Source of the DNA: Oscillospiraceae bacterium
Lineage (GTDB): Bacteria > Bacillota > Clostridia > UMGS1810
Assembly: GCA_015068825.1 (NCBI GenBank)
Contig: SVJU01000017.1
Location: forward strand, 1 to 42,905
Direction: 5' to 3'
Length of the DNA stretch: 42,905 nt
Shown here: in pieces, positions 24,071-32,559 of the stretch
Layout of the letters: every line of letters begins with the position of its first letter
Position numbering within the stretch: the stretch's first letter is position 1
The notes under the pieces: model-generated
Database searches by the model: none
The model's input: the letters and a program-made list of their open reading frames with translations, nothing else
What the model was told of the DNA's origin: nothing
Made by a program: the position numbers and the translations under genes

Positions 24071-25006
24071 TTACTTTATATATTCTTTTACTAAAGCATC
24101 ATAAATTGCTTTCATTTCTTTTTTTGCTTCTTCAGCTTTTATTTTAAGTGAAACAGGAATTGCTTCTCTCCCTTCTCCGAGAGGCATATTAAGTGCATCA
24201 CTTAAAACTCTGTATCCATAAGGGAAAGTAAATCTATTTACAACATTTATAAGTTTTATAAGGTCTGTCTGACATTTTAAACCTATTTCAGTTCCCTGAT
24301 TATTTTTAATAAAGCCAATAATTTCCGGCATTAAATATGTAATTGCTGAGAATACTCCATCACCGCCAAGTGAAAGTGTGCCGTAAAGACATGCATCAAG
24401 TCCTGTCAGCATAGCAACATCAGGTCTTTTTTCGTCTCTTAATCCTATTTCTGTTGTAATCTGCTGCAAATCATTCCAACTGTTTTTAAAGCCTTTGAAA
24501 TTATCAAATTCGAGTAATTTTTCAAAATTAGATACAGATACCGGATTTGTACACTGTGGAATGTTATATCCTACAACAGGTAAAGATGTGCTTGTAATTA
24601 CATCTTTGTAATATTCAAAGATTTCTTCATCGTTTAATGTAAAATAATAAGGTGGTGCAATAAGTATACCGTCTGCACCGATTTCTTCTGCGTATTTGGT
24701 ATATTTTTTTGCAGTATAGCTATCACCTGCTGTTGTACCACAGATAAACTGTTTTTCACCTTTCATTGCATCTTTAACAGTTTTCATAAGGTATGTGTTT
24801 TCTTCAAAGCTAAGTCTTGAAAACTCACCTGTTGAACCACATACAACAAGACCGGTCAAATCTTTAGATTTCATTGTTTTTTCCACTTGTTTTGCAAGTG
24901 TATCGTAATCAACTTCCCCATTTTCTTTAAACGGAGTTAATACAATACCATAAATACCTTTAAAAATTCTTTTTTCCATTTCCTTAAAATCGGATAAATC
25001 CGACAT
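24071..25006 (-). CDS. DHDPS/N-acetylneuraminate lyase-family aldolase
   Basis: 311 residues from the ATG at 25006, which has AAGGAG just upstream; in-frame Met codons up to 25036 lack a good ribosome site. Unlike its operon partner, it keeps the family signatures: Gly-Ser-Thr-Gly-Glu near residue 60, Tyr-Asn-Ile-Pro near residue 150 and the Schiff-base lysine in Gly-Phe-Lys-Asn-Ser near residue 175. Likely a 2-keto-3-deoxy sugar-acid aldolase that cleaves the dehydratase product to pyruvate and an aldehyde; a biosynthetic DapA role is unlikely in this context. First gene of the operon that continues to 20539 and divergent from the regulator at 25176. Confidence 0.88.
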   Translation of the reverse strand: MSDLSDFKEMEKRIFKGIYGIVLTPFKENGEVDYDTLAKQVEKTMKSKDLTGLVVCGSTGEFSRLSFEENTYLMKTVKDAMKGEKQFICGTTAGDSYTAKKYTKYAEEIGADGILIAPPYYFTLNDEEIFEYYKDVITSTSLPVVGYNIPQCTNPVSVSNFEKLLEFDNFKGFKNSWNDLQQITTEIGLRDEKRPDVAMLTGLDACLYGTLSLGGDGVFSAITYLMPEIIGFIKNNQGTEIGLKCQTDLIKLINVVNRFTFPYGYRVLSDALNMPLGEGREAIPVSLKIKAEEAKKEMKAIYDALVKEYIK

Positions 25007-25046
25007 TACACTCCTTTCATAGTGCATAAATTCCAACTTTTATTTC

Positions 25047-25052
25047 ATTATA
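25047..25052 (-). promoter_or_regulatory. Likely -10 box of the sugar-acid operon
   Basis: Minus-strand TATAAT about 40 bp before the first gene's start; the bases 17 bp upstream (around TTTTAA) are a poor -35. A weak core promoter would fit control by the divergent regulator. Confidence 0.4.
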
Positions 25053-25112
25053 TATTAATTAAAAAACAATTAAAATACTCAATATTAAAAGGTTTTTTAA
25101 AGAAAATTAGTC

Positions 25113-25141
25113 TTGACAAATAACACTAAAAGTTTTATAAT
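25113..25141 (+). promoter_or_regulatory. Consensus promoter of the sensor-HTH regulator
   Basis: TTGACA (25113-25118), 17 bp, TATAAT (25136-25141). Confidence 0.82.
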
Positions 25142-25175
25142 TATAGTTTAGCAAAGTTGATGTGGAGGTGACAAA

Positions 25176-26249
25176 ATGAACATAATTGTTCAAAAAGGAT
25201 ATAACTCGAACACAACATTAAAAAAGATGTTAACTGGTATTGGCGATAAAACTCCAAGCCCTATAAAAATTTATTCTTCTGAAACCGAAATAAACAACAA
25301 TGAAAGTATTGCTATTGTTATAGGAATTGATAAAGACTGGAAAAGAAAAGAGTGCTGCAACCTGTTTAACAGAGGTATACATCCTATTGTTGTATTTCCG
25401 TCTGATGATATAACTTCTCTCCCATTCAGCTATATTACAACAGATGATTTTTTTACATTTTATCATCTTACAAAACTTTTAATATCACATAGCAAAAAGA
25501 GAGTTGTAATTGCAGGTGTAAACCCCGCATCCGCAACCGACAATATAAAACTAAATGGCTTTAAGCAAGCACTTTCTGACTGTAAGATAGAATTTTGCGA
25601 CGACTATGTTTTTATGAGTAACGACAATATATCTGAATGTGTAAAAGGCATTATTGATGCAAAAGATTCTTTTGATTGTGTTATTTGTGTAAATGATATT
25701 ATTGCAATTCTTACTTCAACACTTATTAATAATTTGGATAATTATAATATAACGGGTTTTAGCGGTATGATGTGCACAAAATATACAAAACCTAAAATCA
25801 CCACAATAGGAATTGATTACTATCAGGTTGGATGTGCAATAGTTGAAGCTTACACTACACTTAAAAAGAATGATTTTTTGTTAAAGCAATCTTTCTTTAT
25901 AAAAAGCAATCTGATGCTTGGCGAAACAACTCCCGCATTAATTAACGAAAGTTTTAAAAGTGATAATCTTATCAATACAAATAGTTACAATAAGCAACTT
26001 AAGGTTTATGACGATATTGTGTTCAAGGAGCTTGATACAATAGAAATTCTGCTCCAGAAAGCTGATGAAATAGATTTTAAGATTATAAAAATGCTTGTAG
26101 AAGAAAAAACTTATGAAGAAATAAGCGCCGGGCTTTTTTTGTCGATTACACCTTTAAAATACAGAATAAATAAAATGCTAAAATTAACACAGTTTTCCTC
26201 AAAAAGCAAACTTGTATCAGTTTTGAAGAAATATAATATGTTTGTGTAA
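25176..26249 (+). CDS. Transcriptional regulator: LacI-type sensor domain with C-terminal LuxR-like HTH
   Basis: 357 residues, ATG with GGAGGTG upstream. Residues about 1-260 resemble the periplasmic-binding-protein-like effector domain of LacI/GalR regulators: a hydrophobic strand Ile-Ala-Ile-Val-Ile-Gly-Ile, Tyr-Ile-Thr-Thr-Asp-Asp, Lys-Arg-Val-Val-Ile-Ala-Gly, Leu-Asn-Gly-Phe-Lys-Gln-Ala, Val-Ile-Cys-Val-Asn-Asp-Ile, and Thr-Thr-Ile-Gly-Ile-Asp. There is no N-terminal HTH and no signal peptide. The last 60 residues fit a GerE/LuxR-like HTH: Ile-Lys-Met-Leu-Val-Glu-Glu-Lys-Thr-Tyr-Glu-Glu-Ile, then Thr-Pro-Leu-Lys-Tyr-Arg-Ile-Asn and Lys-Leu-Val-Ser-Val-Leu. Domain order is thus inverted relative to LacI. 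It is divergent from the sugar-acid operon, its probable target; effector unknown. Confidence 0.78.
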   Translation: MNIIVQKGYNSNTTLKKMLTGIGDKTPSPIKIYSSETEINNNESIAIVIGIDKDWKRKECCNLFNRGIHPIVVFPSDDITSLPFSYITTDDFFTFYHLTKLLISHSKKRVVIAGVNPASATDNIKLNGFKQALSDCKIEFCDDYVFMSNDNISECVKGIIDAKDSFDCVICVNDIIAILTSTLINNLDNYNITGFSGMMCTKYTKPKITTIGIDYYQVGCAIVEAYTTLKKNDFLLKQSFFIKSNLMLGETTPALINESFKSDNLINTNSYNKQLKVYDDIVFKELDTIEILLQKADEIDFKIIKMLVEEKTYEEISAGLFLSITPLKYRINKMLKLTQFSSKSKLVSVLKKYNMFV

Positions 26250-26274
26250 AAATGGATTTATTTTTTTAAACACC

Positions 26275-26303
26275 TTGACAAATGGTACGAAATATTATAT
26301 AAT
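26275..26303 (+). promoter_or_regulatory. Promoter of tRNA-Pro
   Basis: TTGACA (26275-26280), 17 bp, TATAAT (26298-26303), 12 bp before the tRNA. Confidence 0.88.
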
Positions 26304-26314
26304 ACCAAAAGTAT

Positions 26315-26390
<76 letters not shown>

Positions 26391-26395
26391 AGTTA

Positions 26396-26420
26396 ACTCA
26401 GTATCATATAGATACTGAGT
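26396..26420 (+). terminator. Terminator after tRNA-Pro
   Basis: Perfect 10-bp stem ACTCAGTATC / GATACTGAGT, 5-nt loop, then TTTTTATT. Confidence 0.9.
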
Positions 26421-26465
26421 TTTTTATTATTTAAAAACTTGTATGTTTTTACCTGACTATTAAAT

Positions 26466-26494
26466 TTGACTTTAGCATTACTCTGTGATATTAT
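26466..26494 (+). promoter_or_regulatory. Promoter of the DtxR/MntR-family gene
   Basis: TTGACT (26466-26471), 17 bp, TATTAT (26489-26494). I see no clear palindromic metal-regulator operator over it. Confidence 0.7.
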
Positions 26495-26529
26495 GTAAAT
26501 AAAGTAATTGATAATTGCGAGGACGCAAA

Positions 26530-26901
26530 ATGATAATAAAAGAATCTGCCGAGAACTATCTCGAAACAATTTTAATATTAAAAGAACAAAAAAGACATGT
26601 GCGAAGTATTGATATAGCAAACGAACTTGGTTTTTCTAAACCAAGCATCTCTGTTGCAATGAAAAATTTTAGAGAAGAAGGATATGTTACTATTGATGCA
26701 GATGGTGGCATATTACTTACTGATAAAGGTTTAAAAATTGCAAAACAAATGTACGAGCGCCATCAGATAATTGCCAAAGCACTCATAGAACTTGGCGTTA
26801 ATGAAAAAACTGCTTATGAAGATAGTTGCAAAATTGAGCATGTTATAAGCAGCGAAAGTTTTAACAAAATTAAAGAACATCTTGCAAAATACACCAGATA
26901 A
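26530..26901 (+). CDS. DtxR/MntR-family metal-dependent regulator
   Basis: 123 residues from the ATG at 26530 with GAGGA upstream; the upstream TTG at 26515 overlaps that region. Residues 1-65 form the winged HTH (Ala-Glu-Asn-Tyr-Leu-Glu-Thr-Ile near the start, Ser-Lys-Pro-Ser-Ile-Ser-Val-Ala as recognition helix). Residues about 65-123 are the dimerisation/metal domain with Glu-Arg-His-Gln-Ile-Ile, Glu-Asp-Ser-Cys-Lys-Ile-Glu-His-Val-Ile-Ser, which supply His, Cys/Glu and His ligands. No SH3-like third domain, so it is of the short MntR/IdeR-like class. Metal (Mn or Fe) is not decidable; no transporter gene is adjacent. It shares a terminator with the convergent PBP gene. Confidence 0.88.
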   Translation: MIIKESAENYLETILILKEQKRHVRSIDIANELGFSKPSISVAMKNFREEGYVTIDADGGILLTDKGLKIAKQMYERHQIIAKALIELGVNEKTAYEDSCKIEHVISSESFNKIKEHLAKYTR

Positions 26902-26906
26902 TTATA

Positions 26907-26934
26907 AAAGCGGAGAGCTATTGCTCTCCGCTTT
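26907..26934. terminator. Bidirectional terminator
   Basis: Perfect 12-bp stem AAAGCGGAGAGC / GCTCTCCGCTTT with loop TATT, between the convergent regulator and PBP genes. Confidence 0.92.
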
Positions 26935-26938
26935 GTTT

Positions 26939-29188
26939 TTAATCAAGATTAACTGTTGGAAGTTCATTTTCCGAAGGTTTATTCTGACCATCTTGTTCAT
27001 TTGACTGCGAGTTACCAGAATTCTGTTCCGGAGTATTTTCGGAAGAATTTGACTGATTATCATCTGGTATTGGATTTTGTCCATTATTTTCTTCACTAAC
27101 ACCTTCATCTGTTTCGCTGTTATTTTCTTCCGTTTCTTCTTCAGGGTCTATGTGATGGTCATTTTCAGGTTCACAATATACTTTTGGAGCTGTTCCCTTT
27201 GTAAAATACTCATAATATGCTTCGCATTGACTTGTTGCAAGTTTATTGCTTTGTGAACAAAGTGCAGTAGCAGACGCACCCGAAGGCTTATCAAAACTCT
27301 TTGAAGAAAGTCCTTCATGTGTTTTTGCCATTACTTTTTTCCACATTGTCAGTGCAGGATTTCCGGAAACACCCAATATAGGTTTTGGAACATCATAACC
27401 AAACCAGACAACACCACAATAATACGGTGTTATTCCCGCAAACCATCTGTCATTATTACTATCAGTTGTACCTGTTTTTCCACCAGTTTCCATACCACTA
27501 ATCTGGGCACCGCCACCAGTTCCATAGTCAACAGCATTTTTTAAAAGCTTTCTCATAGTATATGCCGCATTTTCAGAAAAAACAACATTCGAAGAATCTG
27601 TCGACTCCAATATAACCTTTCCTTTTGAATCAGTAACTTTTGTATAAGTTTTGGGCTTATTATAAACACCATTATTTACAAATGAAGAGTATGCCGCACA
27701 CATTTCGTATACCGAAACGCCTTTACTCATACCACCAAGCGACAAAGCAGCATAGTTTTTGTCATTACTTGTCAACGATGTAAAATGCATTTTCTGGGTT
27801 AAATATTCATAAGATTTATCTACACCGATTTTCATAAGAATATTTATCGCAGGAATATTCTGTGATTTGGTAATAGCAGTTTTAACAGTCATAGAACCAG
27901 TAAAATTGCCATCATAGTTTTTTGGCTGCCATCCATTTATATTTAAAGGTTCATCCTCTATTACTGTATACTGTGTAACGGCCCCGCGGTCAATTGCAGG
28001 ACCATAAACAGAAAGCGGTTTAATTGATGATCCGGGCTGACGATATGAATCTGTTGCGCGATTTAAAACAAGACTTTCTGTCTTTTTGCCGCGTCCGCCA
28101 TAAAGGCCCTTAACTTCGCCCGTATATGGATCTATAATAACCATTGCAGCCTGCGGCTTTTCGCTACCTGATGTTTTAGGAAAATTATCTTCATTTTCAA
28201 AAACATCATCCATAGCGTCCTGAACTTTTTTATCTACAGTAGAATAAATTTTAAGACCACCATTATAAACCAATTGTTTAGCAAGTGATTCGTTATACCC
28301 TTCCTTTTCTATTAAATCTTTTATAACATCACTAATTAGTTTTTCTACAAAATATGAATTTGAAATATTCACCTGACCAATAGCATTATCATTAAATTCA
28401 AGTTCAGCATCATATGCTTCGTCATGCTCTATATCAGTAATATAACCAAGTTCTAACATTTTATCTAAAATAGTTTTTCTTTTTTCCTCATTTTTATCCG
28501 GATTGACAAGCGGATCATAAAGACTTGGATATTGAGTAATTCCTACTATAGCAGCACTTTCTGCCAACGAAAGCTCCTGAACATTTTTCCCAAAGTACTT
28601 GTTTGAGGCAGTCTGAACACCATAGCATCCCTGTCCGAGATAAATAGTATTTAAATAAAGCTCTAAAATTTCTGATTTGGTAAGTTTCTTTTCGACCTCT
28701 ATAGCTCTGAATATTTCTCTTACCTTACGACCACGCGAATGTTCTCTGTCACCGGTAATGTTTTTTACAAGCTGTTGAGTTAAAGTACTTCCACCATAAG
28801 TCGAACCGCCGGTAAGTTCTCCCCAAACCGCGCCTAAAGTTCTCTTTACATCTACACCTTTATGTTTGAAAAATCGTTCATCTTCAATTGCTACAATAGC
28901 ATTTTGCATCTCCTGCGGAATTTTATCGATTTCAACCCAGATTCGGTTTTCGCTTGATACAATATGTTCAAATTCAGAAGTATTTCCTTCACTGTCGGTA
29001 TAATACACAGTAGTATTAAGTTTTAAAGACATATCTTTTACTGCATCAATGAACTCAAAGTCTACTCCTGTTGTCATCCATACAAAAAATATCGCGACAC
29101 AAATTATAAAAAGTTTAATGGCAACAATAGTAATGTTCTTTACCGATTTTTTGTTTTTAAGAGTCGATTTTTTAGTGCTATTTCCCAT
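26939..29188 (-). CDS. Class A penicillin-binding protein (PBP1A-type)
   Basis: 749 residues, bifunctional peptidoglycan synthase. A short Lys-rich cytoplasmic tail and one membrane anchor (about 20-42) are followed by the GT51 glycosyltransferase domain: catalytic Glu in Ile-Glu-Asp-Glu-Arg-Phe-Phe near residue 100, Gly-Gly-Ser-Thr-Leu-Thr-Gln-Gln near residue 135, and Ile-Tyr-Leu-Gly-Gln-Gly. The transpeptidase domain has Ser-Ser-Ile-Lys (SxxK), Ser-Gln-Asn and Lys-Thr-Gly-Thr-Thr. The last 75 residues are an acidic Asn/Gln/Glu/Ser-rich tail, probably disordered and outside the membrane. ATG at 29188 with GGAGGTG upstream. Single gene; the active sites look intact. Confidence 0.95.
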   Translation of the reverse strand: MGNSTKKSTLKNKKSVKNITIVAIKLFIICVAIFFVWMTTGVDFEFIDAVKDMSLKLNTTVYYTDSEGNTSEFEHIVSSENRIWVEIDKIPQEMQNAIVAIEDERFFKHKGVDVKRTLGAVWGELTGGSTYGGSTLTQQLVKNITGDREHSRGRKVREIFRAIEVEKKLTKSEILELYLNTIYLGQGCYGVQTASNKYFGKNVQELSLAESAAIVGITQYPSLYDPLVNPDKNEEKRKTILDKMLELGYITDIEHDEAYDAELEFNDNAIGQVNISNSYFVEKLISDVIKDLIEKEGYNESLAKQLVYNGGLKIYSTVDKKVQDAMDDVFENEDNFPKTSGSEKPQAAMVIIDPYTGEVKGLYGGRGKKTESLVLNRATDSYRQPGSSIKPLSVYGPAIDRGAVTQYTVIEDEPLNINGWQPKNYDGNFTGSMTVKTAITKSQNIPAINILMKIGVDKSYEYLTQKMHFTSLTSNDKNYAALSLGGMSKGVSVYEMCAAYSSFVNNGVYNKPKTYTKVTDSKGKVILESTDSSNVVFSENAAYTMRKLLKNAVDYGTGGGAQISGMETGGKTGTTDSNNDRWFAGITPYYCGVVWFGYDVPKPILGVSGNPALTMWKKVMAKTHEGLSSKSFDKPSGASATALCSQSNKLATSQCEAYYEYFTKGTAPKVYCEPENDHHIDPEEETEENNSETDEGVSEENNGQNPIPDDNQSNSSENTPEQNSGNSQSNEQDGQNKPSENELPTVNLD

Positions 29189-29269
29189 AAAAGCACCTCC
29201 ACATAACTTTTTTGTATATTTTTAACCTTTTTTAAGCAACATATTAAAAGCACACACTGTACTATTATA

Positions 29270-29278
29270 ATTATAGCA
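29270..29278 (-). promoter_or_regulatory. Extended -10 promoter of the PBP gene
   Basis: Minus strand TGC-TATAAT; no good -35 at the usual distance, so the extended -10 carries the call. Confidence 0.45.
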
Positions 29279-29321
29279 CATAAACATTAAAAAAAAGTTA
29301 CAAATAAATTAAATTTTATAC

Positions 29322-29350
29322 TTGACAATTAAATTGTTTTGTTATATAAT
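29322..29350 (+). promoter_or_regulatory. Promoter of tRNA-Gln
   Basis: TTGACA (29322-29327), 17 bp, TATAAT (29345-29350). Confidence 0.88.
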
Positions 29351-29365
29351 ACCAAGAGTAGTCAT

Positions 29366-29442
29366 TGGGATATAGCCAAGTTGGTAAGGCATCGGATTCT
29401 GATTCCGACATTCCGTAGGTTCGAGTCCTGCTATCCCAGCCA
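29366..29442 (+). tRNA. tRNA-Gln (anticodon CTG)
   Basis: 77-nt tRNA with CCA encoded. Acceptor TGGGATA/TATCCCA, D-arm GCC/GGC, anticodon stem TCGGA/TCCGA with loop TTCTGAT giving CTG, T-loop TTCGAGT. Its CCA end is followed at once by the terminator stem. Confidence 0.93.
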
Positions 29443-29473
29443 AGTCGAAGCAAAGTATAATTTGCTTCGACTT
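29442..29473 (+). terminator. Terminator after tRNA-Gln
   Basis: Perfect 13-bp stem AAGTCGAAGCAAA / TTTGCTTCGACTT, loop of 6, then a T-run. It begins on the last base of the tRNA CCA. Confidence 0.92.
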
Positions 29474-29552
29474 TTTTTGTATACACAACAAGCTTCGATG
29501 TACACAAACGCAATCTTTTATTGCATTATCAGGTCGGATTCTTATTAACTAA

Positions 29553-29581
29553 AAACGCACCTTAAAAATCAAGGTGCGTTT
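29553..29581. terminator. Terminator of the UPF0182 gene
   Basis: Perfect 11-bp stem AAACGCACCTT / AAGGTGCGTTT, loop of 7, A-rich on the far side as needed for the minus-strand transcript. I see nothing else in 29474-29552. Confidence 0.88.
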
Positions 29582-29586
29582 ATTTT

Positions 29587-32376
29587 TTACTCTTCTTTTT
29601 TGTCTGAACTTAATTCTTTATCACTAAAAGCTGAAACATCCTTATATTCTTCAAGTTGAGTAACCAAAGCTTGCAAATCAGCCATTTTTTCTCCAAACAA
29701 TACCCAGTCACCATTTTGATTTGCGTTTTTAACCCCATCATAGGTTTCAACGATATTATTTATAAGATTATTCAATTCATCATTTGTAAAATCATAAATG
29801 CGATTTTCTTCTTCAACTTTCAGATTTGTATTTGTATTGGTAATATCTTTTGGAATATCGAAAATCACCGAAAGGCAGTCAGCCAATGTATTCTCCATTA
29901 CAACCCGGTCATTAAAAGCAACAATTACTTTTTTTAATTCTGGTATACCGCTATCCTTGGAAGATGATGTTATATAAATTGGCTCAATATATAATAACGA
30001 TTTTTCTATTGGTACAACAAGAGTATTTCCTCTGATAACATCAGAACCTCCCTGACTCCACAATGTAAGTTCTTTCGAGATTACAGGGTCGTTATCAATT
30101 TTAGACTCTATCTGTTGCGTACCATAAATATTTTTACCCTTTGGAAAACGATAATTTACAAGTTGTCCGTAATTTTCGTAATCGCAGCTTGCAGCAAGAT
30201 AAGAAGTCATATTTTCTTTACCATTTAATGTATAAGGAATCATAACCACAAAATTATAATCACTATGGGTAAATTCATCAATTTTCAAAAGATTATAATA
30301 AGGTACAATGCTTTTTGTTTCGTTAAAATACTTTTCAGTTGAATAAACCCATTCATCAGAACGATTATAGAACGAATTTGCGCTATCAACATGATATTTA
30401 CCAAAAATATGCGACTGTATATTAAACAAATATTCAGGATATACAATGTGGTTTTTCAAATCATACGGAAATTCTTCATTTTTGATTACATCAGGATATA
30501 TATCCATATAACACTTTATTATCGGGTCTTTTTTATCAACACAATACACACTTACATCACCATTATAAGCATCCACAACAGCTTTAACAGAATTTCTTAT
30601 ATAATTAATGCCATTATATGATTGTGAATAAGGATAATATTGTGATGTTGTATAACCGTCAAGTATCCATTTTAATCCGCCCCTTGAATCCACAACAAGA
30701 TAAGGATCAGTATCGAATGTTAAAAACGGAACTGCCATTTTGACACGGTCTACAACATTTCGGTTAATAAGAATTTTACTGTCATTTTTAATGTAATTTG
30801 AAACAAGAATATGATAATCAAATTTATCTATCGCAAATAACAGTTTATTTATAAAATTAAGTTTAATTCCACCATCGCCGTTATAAGAAAATTCCTTATC
30901 TTTCGCTCCTTCCAGATAATCAATTTCTTTAATAGTTGTATTTACAATTGCATAATCATCTTTATTTGCTGTTTCGCCATAATATACACGAGGTTGATAT
31001 ATCTTCGGTGCATCATTACTGGATACAGGTGGAATATTACTTATCACAAATTCAGGTTGTCCTTCGATTGTTACTCTGTTTAATGGGCTCATAACAGCAC
31101 CAAAACCATGGGTATATCTAAAAATTCTGTTTGTATAATTTTGATCATTATCTTTTAATTTCTGATTATTTATCTCACGAGGAGAGGTCATTACAAGAGT
31201 CGGAGTTCCGTTTATATCATATTTGGTAATATCAATATCCGAAAATGTATAAAAATCTCTTATCCCCTGCAAAGCATTATATGCAGTAAGAGTTGAATTA
31301 AAATCGGTTATTCTGACATTGTTTAATACTTCTTTATTTTTTTCAATGTCTTTTGCTGTAAGTTTATTATCAACAGGAAATTCTGTTGTGATAACATTAT
31401 TTATATTGTATGCCTGTTTTGTAAATTCAAGATTATACGAAAGATATACCTCTTCTTTTGTAAATTCATTTGGGTCAACAATAAATTTTTGAACATAAAG
31501 TGCAGACAACGAAACTGCAACAATAGTTACAGGATATATGGCAACTGTAAAAATCATTGGTTTATATTTGGCTTTTGCCATAAATATAATCGAAACAAAT
31601 ACAATCGCAAGAAGAAGGTATGGAGCAACTTTATAAAAATTAAACCACACATAAATATCTGTAAAGCCAGCACCCGACACACCCGCAAATTCGGAATACA
31701 ATATCTCCTGTGACTTAAAACTATAAGTAAAAGCCTTAAGCACAAAATAAATTACTACATTAGCTGTAATATGCACAACCGTAGACTTGTCCTGTGCAAG
31801 GCATCTTATATCCATAGTTTCATTGACAGAAAAAACAATTGCATACATAATAACTGTATAAACAGCAACAATAAGCCATACCGAAAGTAAACTGTTTACC
31901 AAAGCATCGAGAAAAGGACGAGTAAATATGTAGTACCCTACATCTTTTCCAAAAAAAGGATCAAGAATTCCAAAATCTTTACTATTGGCAAAAAGCAAAT
32001 ATGTTTCATATATTGTTTCGCTAACATATGCACTTGAAAATACCGACAAAACAACACTCAAAATAATTTTAACCCATGCTTTTTTTATAAAAGACGACAA
32101 AAGTCCACCAATGGGCCTTGATACCCTGTCAATAATAATAGTTGTTATATAAAACAAAACAAATATTATAAGAAAACTTACAATACGGGAAACTACCCTT
32201 ACAGAAAGATCAGTATAAAAAACACCAACATATTGCCACCCTATTTCTTTGAGCGAAATGTATTTCATATAAACACCAATACATCCCGCTATCAAAGCGG
32301 CAAATAATAATGCTGATACAATTATTATTGAATTTCTTTTTGTAGTTTTGTCAATTTCAAACATACTTCTAAACAT
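29587..32376 (-). CDS. UPF0182 family integral membrane protein
   Basis: 929 residues, the usual length for UPF0182 (COG1615). The first 310 residues contain about seven hydrophobic membrane spans. The remaining 600 residues form a large extracytoplasmic domain with family features: Asn-Val-Arg-Ile-Thr-Asp-Phe near residue 350, Arg-Tyr-Thr-His-Gly-Phe-Gly-Ala-Val near residue 430, Tyr-Tyr-Gly-Glu near residue 480, and the C-terminal block Gly-Asn-Thr-Leu-Val-Val-Pro-Ile-Glu and Tyr-Ile-Glu-Pro-Ile-Tyr. The tail is Lys/Asp/Ser-rich. Function is unknown for the family; no partner gene is adjacent. ATG at 32376 with GGAGGG upstream; own promoter and terminator. Confidence 0.93.
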   Translation of the reverse strand: MFRSMFEIDKTTKRNSIIIVSALLFAALIAGCIGVYMKYISLKEIGWQYVGVFYTDLSVRVVSRIVSFLIIFVLFYITTIIIDRVSRPIGGLLSSFIKKAWVKIILSVVLSVFSSAYVSETIYETYLLFANSKDFGILDPFFGKDVGYYIFTRPFLDALVNSLLSVWLIVAVYTVIMYAIVFSVNETMDIRCLAQDKSTVVHITANVVIYFVLKAFTYSFKSQEILYSEFAGVSGAGFTDIYVWFNFYKVAPYLLLAIVFVSIIFMAKAKYKPMIFTVAIYPVTIVAVSLSALYVQKFIVDPNEFTKEEVYLSYNLEFTKQAYNINNVITTEFPVDNKLTAKDIEKNKEVLNNVRITDFNSTLTAYNALQGIRDFYTFSDIDITKYDINGTPTLVMTSPREINNQKLKDNDQNYTNRIFRYTHGFGAVMSPLNRVTIEGQPEFVISNIPPVSSNDAPKIYQPRVYYGETANKDDYAIVNTTIKEIDYLEGAKDKEFSYNGDGGIKLNFINKLLFAIDKFDYHILVSNYIKNDSKILINRNVVDRVKMAVPFLTFDTDPYLVVDSRGGLKWILDGYTTSQYYPYSQSYNGINYIRNSVKAVVDAYNGDVSVYCVDKKDPIIKCYMDIYPDVIKNEEFPYDLKNHIVYPEYLFNIQSHIFGKYHVDSANSFYNRSDEWVYSTEKYFNETKSIVPYYNLLKIDEFTHSDYNFVVMIPYTLNGKENMTSYLAASCDYENYGQLVNYRFPKGKNIYGTQQIESKIDNDPVISKELTLWSQGGSDVIRGNTLVVPIEKSLLYIEPIYITSSSKDSGIPELKKVIVAFNDRVVMENTLADCLSVIFDIPKDITNTNTNLKVEEENRIYDFTNDELNNLINNIVETYDGVKNANQNGDWVLFGEKMADLQALVTQLEEYKDVSAFSDKELSSDKKEE

Positions 32377-32409
32377 TATCTACCCTCCGAATGCAATCAT
32401 ACAGAATAT

Positions 32410-32438
32410 ATTATACCATATTTTTTTTGCTTATTCAA
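32410..32438 (-). promoter_or_regulatory. Promoter of the UPF0182 gene
   Basis: Minus strand: TTGAAT (32433-32438), 17 bp, TATAAT (32410-32415) with TGG before it (extended -10). Confidence 0.72.
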
Positions 32439-32524
32439 CTAAAATTTATTAAAAAATCCACTTCGGGTTATTATATTTACAAAACATGGACAGATTAAGG
32501 TTAATAACTTACACCAAAATAAAA

Positions 32525-32555
32525 ATCGGTACAATCCAATCAGGATTATACCGAT
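32525..32555 (-). terminator. Terminator of the GH42 gene
   Basis: 13-bp stem with one mismatch: ATCGGTA-C-AATCC / GGATT-A-TACCGAT, loop AATCA. It lies just past the gene's stop and is A-rich on its low-coordinate side (U-run on the minus-strand transcript). Confidence 0.8.
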
Positions 32556-32559
32556 AAAA

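Noticed and set aside
24071-25006. dapA of lysine biosynthesis
   Set aside because: The operon holds dehydratase, SDR and hydrolase genes and no lysine genes; a catabolic aldolase is the better reading.
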